The position numbers and the translations under genes were made by a program. This document shows positions 17,052 through 25,162 of a stretch of 32,746 nt of DNA, piece by piece. This DNA comes from JBATTK01 sp049670505 (GTDB lineage: Bacteria; Bacteroidota; Bacteroidia; Flavobacteriales; Flavobacteriaceae): NCBI GenBank assembly GCA_049670505.1, contig JBATTK010000092.1:1-32746 (forward strand), read 5' to 3'. The notes beneath the pieces were generated by a model. The model saw only the letters and a program-made list of their open reading frames with translations, was not told where the DNA came from and did no database searches. How positions within the stretch are numbered: position 1 is the first letter of the stretch; each line of letters begins with the position of its first letter.

Positions 17052-17338
17052 TATACTACAAGAGTTATTAGATAAGTAAAGATGCCTACTACGGCACCCG
17101 CAATCAACACAAAAACCAAAACACGGGTAATCCCCTTTTTAAGATCTGCGTTTTCGCCAAAAAAGTGTCCTGCGTTAAATAGAAAACCCACTAAGAAAAT
17201 AACTCCTAGAATTATGGGGAAGATGGTTCGTATGGTATCCGAAATGTCGGCTACCGAATCTTCTATGCCTCCGATTTGGGCATAGGTTGGGACCGTTGCA
17301 AAAAGCAATAGCCAAAATGACTTACTAAGTTTTTTCAT
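17051..17338 (-). CDS. traE: conjugative transposon protein TraE (DUF4134, VirB2-like)
   Basis: 95 residues: a signal peptide (about 1-20, ending TYA before QIGGIEDSV), then two hydrophobic helices (IFPIILGVIFLVGFLFNAG and VLVFVLIAGAVVGIFTYLI) separated by a short charged loop. This is the DUF4134/TraE family, in the position of the VirB2 pilin. It is the first gene of the transfer operon here, so the operon promoter should lie in the 187-base gap before the amidase gene. Confidence 0.9.
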   Translation of the reverse strand: MKKLSKSFWLLLFATVPTYAQIGGIEDSVADISDTIRTIFPIILGVIFLVGFLFNAGHFFGENADLKKGITRVLVFVLIAGAVVGIFTYLITLVV

Positions 17339-17462
17339 AACTGTTCGTTTTAAGTGCCTGATTAGGGCGGTTGATGAATACTTGTTGACGAATTTGAAAT
17401 GAAAAGGAGGAAATGCAGAGAATCGGCTAAAAATTAACAGTCGGGAACGTTAAAATTTCACG

Positions 17463-17486
17463 GATTTGAAGTGATTACCTCAAATC
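17463..17486. promoter_or_regulatory. inverted repeat between tra operon and amidase gene
   Basis: GATTTGA at 17463-17469 and TCAAATC at 17480-17486 form a perfect 7-base inverted repeat with a 10-base spacer, in the divergent control region of traE and the amidase. Half-site centres are 17 bases apart. No exact TAnnTTTG element was found on either strand in this gap. It is a candidate operator for the transfer genes; no binding protein is shown. Confidence 0.35.
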
Positions 17487-17525
17487 AATGAAAATTGTGC
17501 AACACGCACCTAAAATTTTCAACTT

Positions 17526-18158
17526 ATGAAGCACTATTGTTTTTACGTATTGATTTGGATATTCAACCTTACTTTTTTTCAGGTTCTTGGACAAGAACGA
17601 ACAAGAAAGTCGATGGTGATTATTGATCCTGGACATGGCGGTACCGATTCTGGTGCCATTGGGATTAATGGGTTAAAGGAAAAAGAAGTCGTCTTACGTA
17701 TAGCTAGGGAGGTCGTTAGGCTAAACCGAGAACTATTCAATGACACGTTGGAAATTTATCTTACCCGATATTCGGATACGCTTATTTCATTACAGGATAG
17801 AAGCAACCTAGCAAGAGCGCTCAACACCGATGCGTTTGTTTCTATTCATTGTAACCAAGCAGCCCGTAAAGCAGCACGAGGAATTGAAGTTTATGTAAAT
17901 CCTTCAGAAACTGATGTAGCAAACCTGGCCAAGCTATTCGTATTGGGACTAAATGAAAAACTAGGATTTAGAAATAGAGGAGTTAAATATGGGAACTTTC
18001 AAGTGCTACGGGAGACAACACAATGCCCTAGCGTGCTTCTTGAATTGGGGTTTTTGTCCAACTGGGAGGAGGCCGAGCATAACAAAAATGCCAATGCTAT
18101 TTCTGGATATGCGCTTTTGATTGTAAAAACACTTATAAAATTTTTGAACTATGATTGA
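17526..18158 (+). CDS. N-acetylmuramoyl-L-alanine amidase (Amidase_3), exported
   Basis: 210 residues with a signal peptide (about 1-22, cleavage near VLG-Q). The zinc amidase motifs are all present: VIIDPGHGGTDSGA with H37, KEKEVVL with the glutamate ligand, FVSIHCNQA with the second histidine, and LLELGFLSN with the catalytic glutamate. It hydrolyses the bond between muramic acid and L-alanine in peptidoglycan, in the periplasm. It is transcribed away from the transfer operon and shares its control region, so the likely job is local opening of the cell wall for the transfer channel. It lacks binding repeats, being little more than the catalytic domain. Confidence 0.92.
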   Translation: MKHYCFYVLIWIFNLTFFQVLGQERTRKSMVIIDPGHGGTDSGAIGINGLKEKEVVLRIAREVVRLNRELFNDTLEIYLTRYSDTLISLQDRSNLARALNTDAFVSIHCNQAARKAARGIEVYVNPSETDVANLAKLFVLGLNEKLGFRNRGVKYGNFQVLRETTQCPSVLLELGFLSNWEEAEHNKNANAISGYALLIVKTLIKFLNYD

Positions 18159-18279
18159 GATTACGAAAATTATGATAACCACTTTGAAAGAGGTTTTGAT
18201 TCAAGCAATTAAGAACTTATGCCAAATTTTGAAAAAATAAAATATAGCTACTCTAAGGTTCAGTTTACCATAATTATCG

Positions 18280-20289
18280 CTATTCATTATTAATCTCTTT
18301 TAACAAATAGTCCTTCTTATTTTTCATCTCATAAACAATGTGTTCGTCAAATTTTATCCTGTCTGCCTCCAACTCGCTATACGTTGTTAAAATAACCTGA
18401 CTTTCTGATTTGGCTAGATTGTCTATTAGATTTACACAATCTATTAGGGAATCATTATCTAAATTCTGTTGTTTAGGCTCATCCAATATTAGAAGGTTTG
18501 GAAATTTTATTGCACTATTGTTTTTAAGCTTGATAGAAGTCTGTAGTAAGGCTAGGTAGTAACTTAAAATGATTCTAATATTATCACTAGAACTAGAAAT
18601 ATTATAAATATCAAAATTGTCAAGGTAAGGCGTGTAATTATCACTAGCATCAATTTTTATTCCGTTAATTAGACTTGAATTACTTTTAAAAAGACCTAAT
18701 TCCTGAACATTTGAGCGGATAAAACTTTTTATTGTATTTAAAATTTTAATGTCATTTTTTGTCTGGTTGTGTTCTTCAATCTGCTTTTTGAGCTTGCTGA
18801 ATTTCGCACTAAGCTTTTTTATCTTATCCCTCAAAGGTTGCAGTTCCTCCCATCGTAAAGAAACTCTTGAATATCGTTGTAATTCTTTATGAATAGCGTC
18901 TACTTCAAGAATTTTTTCTCTTAACTTAGCAAATTCTTTTCCAGCATATGTGGTAGTTTGATGTTCTAATTGAGTTTCGAAGGTCTTAATCTTTTCCTTT
19001 ATTTGAGTTCTTTGCTCAACCATTTTTCTCTTATCAAGTACTCTTTGAGCAATAACTTTCTTAAAAGTCCTTTCTTCGTCTTCTAAAAATGAAAGGTTTT
19101 GTTCTGGCGTTGAAATTGTTTTTGTTAAATCACTATGACATAAAATACACTCTCCTTCCGAAACTGATGTTAATTTTGTTTCACATACTGGACAAGACTT
19201 AATATTAATATCAGCAGAAAATTCCTTTATTTTTCTTAGTTGTTTATTTTTATATTTATTTATTTTGATTCTTTCTAAATAGTTTTCATAACCACTTAGC
19301 TCCGTATTAATACTCTCAATCCTTTGACTCAGCTTTCTATACTGAAAGTCAAACATTTTAATGTTGTCTCTAATTCTAATATTGGAGTCTTCAAACTCTT
19401 TATTTTGACTAGATAATGAGTTAATAAATTTCGATTCTATTTTGTATTTATTTTTTAAGTAATTTATATAATCATAAATACTTGTCTTGCCTATATCCCG
19501 AGTGCTAACAATAGGAATATCATCAATTTTTTCAGCATTTGCTATTATTAAAAGATTGTCTTCCTTTTTAAATAATTCATCTTCCACATCTTTTAATTCA
19601 CTTGCAATTTCTTTTAATTTTATTTCAGATTGATGAACTTTAAACTTGTCTAAACCAATCAGATATTCAAATGCAACTTTTTTAATATCCTTTATACCAT
19701 AGCGGCTAACTTGCCGAGCTTGTATCTGCGACCAACCCGCGCGTTGCTCAACAAAGAAAAGAGGTAAAATATTTTCAAAGTACAATTTTGAAAATTTTTT
19801 GTCGTAAGTGGGTAGCTTAACTTCTGGTAAACCTAAAAAATTAAACAAAAAACTTTGAAAACCATTATCAGAGAAAACACCCTCACCTACAACTATGAAT
19901 TTTTCTAATTCTTCTGTTTTAAAAAATTCTTTTGAGATACAGTTTTTAACCGCTGCAATATTTATATCACCACCTTTAATGTAGCGAAAAATTGTAACGG
20001 TTTCCTCACCATTTGAAATTTCTAACAATAAGTAAGAAGTTTGAATTTCCTTACCGTCTATCATTTTATAAAACTCAGGCTTGAATGGGTTTTGGATTGA
20101 CTTAAAAACACCTAGACCTTTTTCCGCTCCTAAACCATATATTATGCCTGTGATTATGCTAGTCTTACCAACTGAGTTAGGTCCATAAATAATATTCAAA
20201 CCATCTTTGAACGGGATTTCTGCGCCATAGGAGCAACCATCGATTGACTTAATCGAATAAGAAAGTTTATTAATTTTTAATCTCAACAT
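18280..20289 (-). CDS. Rad50/SMC-like ATPase of a Lamassu/ABC-3C-type defence operon
   Basis: 669 residues. The N-terminal lobe has Walker A GPNSVGKTS (36-44). Long coiled-coil arms (about 210-350 and 395-520) flank a zinc hook with C366, C369, C381 and C384 (CPVC, 11 residues, CILC), as in Rad50. The C-terminal lobe has a degenerate signature (SSSSDNIRIIL) and Walker B LLILDEP with D603-E604. The usual histidine switch region reads LTTYSE, without histidine. Lamassu LmuB and DdmC proteins are ATPases of this kind that sense foreign DNA. The start overlaps the middle gene by 20 bases. A DNA-repair ATPase is the alternative, but the gene order favours defence. Confidence 0.82.
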   Translation of the reverse strand: MLRLKINKLSYSIKSIDGCSYGAEIPFKDGLNIIYGPNSVGKTSIITGIIYGLGAEKGLGVFKSIQNPFKPEFYKMIDGKEIQTSYLLLEISNGEETVTIFRYIKGGDINIAAVKNCISKEFFKTEELEKFIVVGEGVFSDNGFQSFLFNFLGLPEVKLPTYDKKFSKLYFENILPLFFVEQRAGWSQIQARQVSRYGIKDIKKVAFEYLIGLDKFKVHQSEIKLKEIASELKDVEDELFKKEDNLLIIANAEKIDDIPIVSTRDIGKTSIYDYINYLKNKYKIESKFINSLSSQNKEFEDSNIRIRDNIKMFDFQYRKLSQRIESINTELSGYENYLERIKINKYKNKQLRKIKEFSADINIKSCPVCETKLTSVSEGECILCHSDLTKTISTPEQNLSFLEDEERTFKKVIAQRVLDKRKMVEQRTQIKEKIKTFETQLEHQTTTYAGKEFAKLREKILEVDAIHKELQRYSRVSLRWEELQPLRDKIKKLSAKFSKLKKQIEEHNQTKNDIKILNTIKSFIRSNVQELGLFKSNSSLINGIKIDASDNYTPYLDNFDIYNISSSSDNIRIILSYYLALLQTSIKLKNNSAIKFPNLLILDEPKQQNLDNDSLIDCVNLIDNLAKSESQVILTTYSELEADRIKFDEHIVYEMKNKKDYLLKEINNE

Positions 20290-20872
20290 TTTGCTTCCAA
20301 TAGGAGTTAGGTATGACTTCTGTAATTATCTTTATCGCTTTCTCTTCAGTCATTCTTGTGCCAAATAATTCAAGGAAATTGATTTCTTTAGGAAATACTT
20401 CTTGAATTTTTAAAAAATAATCTTTGCCGTTTGGAGAAACCGATATCCTTACATTTTTATCTTCCTTATCAGACTTGAATATAATCCATCCTCTTACATG
20501 TAAGAATAAGAACATGTCATTAAACCTAATATCCCAAGGAACACTTTTGTACTGTACGATATTAAAGTCAATTTCTATCTGAGCTGTATTCTCAAATTGG
20601 TTTATCTTTTTTAAGATATTCTTTTTACCCTCAAAATATTCAATTATAAATTTAGACTGGAATGATTCATTTCTTAAAAGGAAATCAACACATGCAATTA
20701 CATTTTTACTAAGTCCGAATTTGGTATTCAACATTCCAAGTATTATAATAATTCGTGAAGCTCGATATTCAATTCTATCCTCAGGTTGAACATAAGTTGG
20801 CCTATCCAAATTAATTATTGGTTTTAGGCCATTATCTGTAATTGATGTTATTAAATAGTCAATATTATCCAT
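20270..20872 (-). CDS. middle component (LmuC/DdmB/ABC-3C-like) of the defence operon
   Basis: 200 residues, no enzyme motif. It begins with a helical segment (IEYRASRIIIILGMLNTKFGLSKNVIACVDFLLRN) like the start of ABC-3C middle components, which read as winged-helix/all-helical adaptors with a conserved 'DFLLRN' stretch. The rest contains several beta-type segments. It overlaps the nuclease gene (8 bases) and the ATPase gene (20 bases), so the three are made together. Assignment rests on position and the short N-terminal resemblance, so it is moderate. The protein would bridge ATPase and nuclease. Confidence 0.65.
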   Translation of the reverse strand: MDNIDYLITSITDNGLKPIINLDRPTYVQPEDRIEYRASRIIIILGMLNTKFGLSKNVIACVDFLLRNESFQSKFIIEYFEGKKNILKKINQFENTAQIEIDFNIVQYKSVPWDIRFNDMFLFLHVRGWIIFKSDKEDKNVRISVSPNGKDYFLKIQEVFPKEINFLELFGTRMTEEKAIKIITEVIPNSYWKQNVEIKN

Positions 20873-21827
20873 TGCTTCGCCAATCTAAAGGACATTGGGC
20901 TGCCAACTCAAATACAATTCCATGTAATAGTTTTTCTTTGTCTCCCTTCAATTCAAAATCTTTATAAAAAGTCAATAATTCATTTTCAGCTTCGTGAAAA
21001 AAATCATGAAAAAATTGACTTGGTGAATATGCATCATCTAAATTAAATCTAGAAGTTAATCTACTAGCTTTCAATCTTAAATTACTTTCCCAGTTTAAAA
21101 TATTATTTCTCAATTCAGGATTCAAATCAATGAGACCATCCAAATAAACCTTATAATTCGCTCGTATTCTGTGGTATAGTATCCTATTATCATCATTTTC
21201 TGAAAGTACTGAGTTTAATTTCTCATCTAAAGTCGTTTTCAGATTATTATCCTCTACAGGATTAACATCAGTTTCTTCTATTAATATAATACTAGCATAT
21301 TTGAGTGCATCTCGTTTTTGAAGTAGAAGATTTATTATCGCTTTGTATTTTTTAATTTCTTTATCAACATCTATGGTAATGTCACAAACATTTGTATCGA
21401 AAACCTTTTTATATAAGTCTTCTTTTATCGCAAATAACGTTCCAATGTCCTTGTCCGGTGTCCAGAAATCCACAGGATACCTAAATTTTTTGACCACATG
21501 AGCTTGGATATTATGGTCAATGTTGCTCAAATTTCTCAATGGAGATAGCAGAATGAAGGCACAAGGGTTATGATTTGAACCTTCAAGTTGAACTTGTTTA
21601 CTAAATATTTCCGCCCATTCAAGTTTCGATTTTGTGTAGTACTTACATTCTATAAATATTTCTCGCTCAATATCATTCCCATCGAAAAACAAAATACTAA
21701 TATCAAATCCATCCTGCGTACCAGAATTCTGATTTCTTACTTGAATAACAATAAAACCCATTTTTTCAAATAGTTCTTTGAAAAATGGTTCTACTAAATT
21801 TTCAAAATCAGTTCCTTTAATTCGCAT
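20865..21827 (-). CDS. PD-(D/E)XK (Mrr/Cap4-like) nuclease, effector of the defence operon
   Basis: 320 residues. The first 90 form a restriction-endonuclease fold: KGTDFENLVEPFFKELF helix (E9), then DGFDISIL with D42 and FIECKYY with E60 and K62, giving the PD-(D/E)XK order. The remainder is helical and charged, without recognisable motif, and may hold the ATPase contact. Short Mrr-like and Cap4-like nucleases are the usual effectors (LmuA/DdmA) in these operons. It is the first gene, 44 bases behind a TATATTTG promoter. The cut target (phage or plasmid DNA) is inferred from known systems. Confidence 0.78.
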   Translation of the reverse strand: MRIKGTDFENLVEPFFKELFEKMGFIVIQVRNQNSGTQDGFDISILFFDGNDIEREIFIECKYYTKSKLEWAEIFSKQVQLEGSNHNPCAFILLSPLRNLSNIDHNIQAHVVKKFRYPVDFWTPDKDIGTLFAIKEDLYKKVFDTNVCDITIDVDKEIKKYKAIINLLLQKRDALKYASIILIEETDVNPVEDNNLKTTLDEKLNSVLSENDDNRILYHRIRANYKVYLDGLIDLNPELRNNILNWESNLRLKASRLTSRFNLDDAYSPSQFFHDFFHEAENELLTFYKDFELKGDKEKLLHGIVFELAAQCPLDWRSNG

Positions 21828-21870
21828 CTAACGATTTTTATAACACAAACCTATAGCTAATCCTAGATTT

Positions 21871-21878
21871 CAAATATA
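21871..21878 (-). promoter_or_regulatory. -7 promoter element of the defence operon
   Basis: On the minus strand TATATTTG matches the Bacteroidota TAnnTTTG element, 44 bases before the nuclease ATG, with TAC directly upstream exactly as in the promoter at 22549-22556. A palindrome AAGAAC-t-GTTCTT lies at 21911-21923, upstream of it and touching the stop of the previous gene; it could be an operator. Confidence 0.5.
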
Positions 21879-21922
21879 GTAGATAATTTCTTGTTAAATT
21901 AGGCAAGGTTAAGAACTGTTCT

Positions 21923-22258
21923 TCACTTCATTCCAGTATAATACTCTATATGATTCCCCTTCTTGGGAAAACCAAAGCAATGTCCATTTTTTGGGTCTTG
22001 ACAAAAGGTAAAAAGCAGTAGCCCATTAAAACGCATGGGTTCATGTTGATATAGTACAGATACATATATGCCATGGCTTATTACCATGGTACAGTTGGCG
22101 ATTACCTCATCCTTCCATTTCATATCTTGATCCGCCAATGCATCATGAACCATATTCAGAATAGTTTCTGGTATATATTCTTTAATCGTTAGACCTTCAA
22201 TTAGATGTAATGTTCGTATTCCAATGTTAATCGTTCGTATATCGTTGTTCTTTTTCAT
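21923..22258 (-). CDS. small hypothetical protein
   Basis: 111 residues from the ATG at 22258, chosen because it overlaps the previous stop as ATGA; a start seven codons upstream is possible but less likely. Soluble, mixed alpha/beta, with three cysteines and the segment DIRTINIGIRTLHLIEGLTI at the N-terminus. I recognise no family. It is the second gene of a two-gene operon and lies just upstream of the nuclease operon in the same direction. It could be an accessory or regulatory part of that system, or an unrelated passenger. Confidence 0.6.
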   Translation of the reverse strand: MKKNNDIRTINIGIRTLHLIEGLTIKEYIPETILNMVHDALADQDMKWKDEVIANCTMVISHGIYVSVLYQHEPMRFNGLLLFTFCQDPKNGHCFGFPKKGNHIEYYTGMK

Positions 22259-22515
22259 TGTACATGTACCCGTACCCAACCTGAATCGGGGAGGTCATAG
22301 CGGTCAATGACCATAAGCCCCCAAATGCCTTTTTGTGGGTATTTATATACTAACATGGTATTGCTATCCCGTGCTTCGATATAGAACAAGGCCAATCGTC
22401 TTGGAAAACTTAAATGTTTGTTTTCACATTCTGTTCTCAGGCGATGCTCCCCTATTTCCTTCAATAAATATTTGAGGGCATATCTATCGTAATTTCGAAA
22501 CACCACATTTTTCAT
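22255..22515 (-). CDS. small hypothetical protein
   Basis: 86 residues from the ATG at 22515. A longer frame to 22590 would start upstream of the promoter element at 22549-22556, so the short start is preferred. The sequence is basic with a FRNYDRYALKYLLKEIGEH start and an aromatic C-terminus (KGIWGLMVIDRYDLPDSG). No family recognised. ATGA coupling to the next gene makes the pair look like a small module, for example toxin-antitoxin or regulator pair, which is only a guess from size and layout. Confidence 0.58.
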   Translation of the reverse strand: MKNVVFRNYDRYALKYLLKEIGEHRLRTECENKHLSFPRRLALFYIEARDSNTMLVYKYPQKGIWGLMVIDRYDLPDSGWVRVHVQ

Positions 22516-22548
22516 ACTTGGACATATTCCTTTTTTATGGATTATTTC

Positions 22549-22556
22549 CAAATATA
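22549..22556 (-). promoter_or_regulatory. -7 promoter element of the small-gene pair
   Basis: Minus-strand TATATTTG matches TAnnTTTG and lies 34 bases before the ATG at 22515, placing transcription start near 22542. It shares the 11 bases TACTATATTTG with the defence-operon promoter. The divergent gene at 22632 has its own weaker match TATCTTTA just before its ATG. Confidence 0.5.
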
Positions 22557-22631
22557 GTAAACTCTCTATCCTAAAATTAAATTTTAACATTTTATCGGTT
22601 AAGAGGTATCTTTACGATAAATCATTTTGGA

Positions 22632-24038
22632 ATGGAATCAGAATTGATAAAAAAAACAGTTGAAGATTTAATGGAAAAATTTGGAGCGGGAAACCATAAA
22701 CCTGGCTCCGGAAGTGCTGCGGCATTTCAAGGTATGATTTCTGCTAAACTAATTTCCACAGTGATTAGTCTAACCGCAGACGAAAAAAGAAGGCATTTAT
22801 ACTCACATTACATACTAGAATTACTCGATTTTCAAGAACAAATTGAAAGACGAATTTATCCGACCCTTGTGGATTTGTTTCAATTTGATTCTGAACAATT
22901 TGACAAAACGATTAAATTGAGAATAGCTCGTAATGAAGAGAAAGATGAAGCAACTGAAAATCAGCTTAGAAGGCAAGCACTTGAAGAGCTCAAAATTGCT
23001 ATCGCCATACCACTACAGATTGCCACCCTTTGCAATGAGTTGGCTGAAATTTCAGCTTATGTATTTGACAATGGCTTTAAATCTGCTCGTGGCGATTCGC
23101 AAGTAGGTTTAAGCGGTGCTGTTTCTGCTCTAGCGGGTTGTATGGCAATTATTAGACTCAACGTGCTTTCTTTTAATAGTGATGAATTTGAATATTGTAA
23201 ATCTGTTGTATCTAAAGTGGATAATTTGGACAACGAATATCAACGATTAAACAAACTTGCTAATTCAAAAATCAAAATACTTCAAGCTGAATTTGAAGAG
23301 AAAATACCTTTATTTCAAGGCGTAAATGATATAATAAAGCAATATCGTGGAAATATAGATTTGAATATCGAGCAATGTGCAAGAGCATTACAAAATCTCG
23401 TATGGACCAATAGACATTTGATATGGAAAAAGAACATTCCAAATAATGAACTTCAAATCCTCCGTCCTGATTTAATTTTAAAGAGAGTATTGGGCTACGA
23501 CTACTTCTCTTCTACCAGGTTTGGAATCCCCTCAGAAGGGGGTGAAGTAATTGTGGTTGCTGGAATAATAGACCAACCAAATAAGCTTGTTGCGGTATCT
23601 AATTCGTTTTCGCCAGAGATACAGAAATTTACAGCTGCACATGAACTAGGTCATGCAATACTTCATGAACAACCGATTTTACATAGAGATATACCCACCG
23701 ATTGTGCCGGAAAAAGAAAAACTCGGGATAAAACCGAAGTTCATGCTGATAAGTTTGCAACCTTTTTCTTAATGCCTACAAAATCAGTTCAAAAAGAATT
23801 CGAAAAAATCTTCTCATCGAAGCTTTTTGAGCTAAACGAAAACTCTGCTTTTAAATTTGGTGGGCGCAGTACGAGCGATATAAGAAGGGAGTGTAAAAAT
23901 CTTCGTGGGTTTTCAAGAAAATTAGCCGCATTAGAGTCATTTGAGAATAAAGAATTCACTTCGTTGTCAAATAAATTTAATGTCTCAACTGAAGCCATGG
24001 CTATCCGGCTTGAGGAACTAGGCTTATTGAGATATTGA
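22632..24038 (+). CDS. FTCD cyclodeaminase-like domain fused to ImmA/IrrE metallopeptidase
   Basis: 468 residues in two parts. Residues about 8-210 look like the helical cyclodeaminase domain of FTCD/FchA: a glycine-rich turn PGSGSAAAFQGMISAKLIS (24-42), then LCNELAEISAYVFDNGF and RGDSQVGLSGAVSALAGC, all in family order. Residues about 250-468 are an ImmA/IrrE zinc peptidase: AAHELGHAILHE with H337, E338 and H341, third ligand probably E369 before HADKFATFFLMP, and the usual C-terminal helix segment FNVSTEAMAIRLEELG. ImmA/IrrE proteases cleave repressors in response to DNA damage or phage. No HTH domain or obvious substrate repressor is beside it. The fusion is the oddity; one continuous frame argues against an assembly error. 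Folate binding or cyclodeaminase activity is unproven. Confidence 0.78.
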   Translation: MESELIKKTVEDLMEKFGAGNHKPGSGSAAAFQGMISAKLISTVISLTADEKRRHLYSHYILELLDFQEQIERRIYPTLVDLFQFDSEQFDKTIKLRIARNEEKDEATENQLRRQALEELKIAIAIPLQIATLCNELAEISAYVFDNGFKSARGDSQVGLSGAVSALAGCMAIIRLNVLSFNSDEFEYCKSVVSKVDNLDNEYQRLNKLANSKIKILQAEFEEKIPLFQGVNDIIKQYRGNIDLNIEQCARALQNLVWTNRHLIWKKNIPNNELQILRPDLILKRVLGYDYFSSTRFGIPSEGGEVIVVAGIIDQPNKLVAVSNSFSPEIQKFTAAHELGHAILHEQPILHRDIPTDCAGKRKTRDKTEVHADKFATFFLMPTKSVQKEFEKIFSSKLFELNENSAFKFGGRSTSDIRRECKNLRGFSRKLAALESFENKEFTSLSNKFNVSTEAMAIRLEELGLLRY

Positions 24039-24045
24039 TGAATGA

Positions 24046-25152
24046 TTATAAATCAATTCGAGCCCAAATCAACGGATGCTCACTAGCAGCGTGATTCTTA
24101 CTCGCAATGGAGGGATACAATTTCCAATTCGGTTTCCGTTCGGGCCAAGTGCCCAGTCGATTCATACCTGCGGTATTGACATTGTTAAAAAGCTTAGGAG
24201 AGAGCAAAAGGTAATCCTGCTGTTTAATGTTCACACCCATACGATAGGCACCCAATCTAAAGTAATTCTTATCCCTACCTAAATCCGCATCCGATTTAAA
24301 TTTTTTGTTTTTGGCTATATCCTTCAAATCCGTTCCTCGAAGTAAGGGTGATAAACAATCGCTATACGAAACATCGTTTAAGGTGCCGCATACCACAATA
24401 AAATCATTGCCTTCTTCCTGTAGTTGCAAATAGCGTTCAGCCACTTTTCCGGCCTGTTTCTTTCGTTGGTTTTCTTCTGTTGAAAACTGGTTACTCAACA
24501 CATAAACGGTGTCTCCCTGTGGAGTAACAATGGAATACTCTTGACAATCCACATCGAACAAAGCAAAACCTTCATCATCCAAATCATGTACATGATTTTT
24601 AAAACTGCTTAGGTGATAACCGTCCCTTAACAATATGCCCATTCCCAAAGCTCTAGGTTCATTCGTTTCAAATACCATGACTTCCTGATAGGGCATAATT
24701 TTTAACAGGGGCAGAAACTCGGAATTAAACTCCATCAGGGAAGTACGGTCTTCTACTTCCTGCAGTACAAGAATATCCGGATTCGTTTCCGCAATCATGT
24801 AGGCCTTACAAAAAATAGCTTTTTCATGAATTGGTCTGTTTGCCAATTTTGTCCATCCCTGCCAGTCCGTTAAAAAGGAAGCCTTGCTTTCATTTTCCAA
24901 CACTCTTCCCTTATAATAGATTTCTCCCGCTTGTCGCTTCAAAATCGCATACGGATTGTCCTCTGTCTTTTCAAACCCAAGTAAGAATGACAGGGAATTG
25001 ATGCGCTCGTTGTCGTCTTGATTTTTGACCGATTTTCGTAATAAGGCATCCAATTCGGAAATCCAATCGGTAGCGTTTTTGGTTCTGTTGATTTTAATCA
25101 GTTCCCTATGTCTGTGGAATAAGTTTTGAATGTTGAATGTTGCTATTTTCAT
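24046..25152 (-). CDS. endonuclease/exonuclease/phosphatase-family protein with altered active site
   Basis: 368 residues from the ATG at 25152 (MKIATFNIQNLF); the upstream in-frame ATG at 25200 would overlap the previous gene. Family motifs: FNIQN at the start, DILVLQEVED with the metal-binding glutamate, QDYLLLS, and a final SEHPLIWARIDL in place of SDH. Two catalytic places are changed: the usual NHFKS reads NQFST (His to Gln) and GDFND reads GTLND (Asp to Thr). The family cuts DNA, RNA or phosphoesters using Mg; here activity may be reduced or the substrate different. It follows the DnaC-like gene by 10 bases, so it probably belongs to the element's backbone operon. Confidence 0.8.
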   Translation of the reverse strand: MKIATFNIQNLFHRHRELIKINRTKNATDWISELDALLRKSVKNQDDNERINSLSFLLGFEKTEDNPYAILKRQAGEIYYKGRVLENESKASFLTDWQGWTKLANRPIHEKAIFCKAYMIAETNPDILVLQEVEDRTSLMEFNSEFLPLLKIMPYQEVMVFETNEPRALGMGILLRDGYHLSSFKNHVHDLDDEGFALFDVDCQEYSIVTPQGDTVYVLSNQFSTEENQRKKQAGKVAERYLQLQEEGNDFIVVCGTLNDVSYSDCLSPLLRGTDLKDIAKNKKFKSDADLGRDKNYFRLGAYRMGVNIKQQDYLLLSPKLFNNVNTAGMNRLGTWPERKPNWKLYPSIASKNHAASEHPLIWARIDL

Positions 25153-25162
25153 ATTGTGGTTT

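Noticed and set aside
22516..22590. 25-codon extension of the 86-residue hypothetical protein
   Set aside because: It would start upstream of the TATATTTG promoter element at 22549-22556, so it is unlikely to be transcribed.
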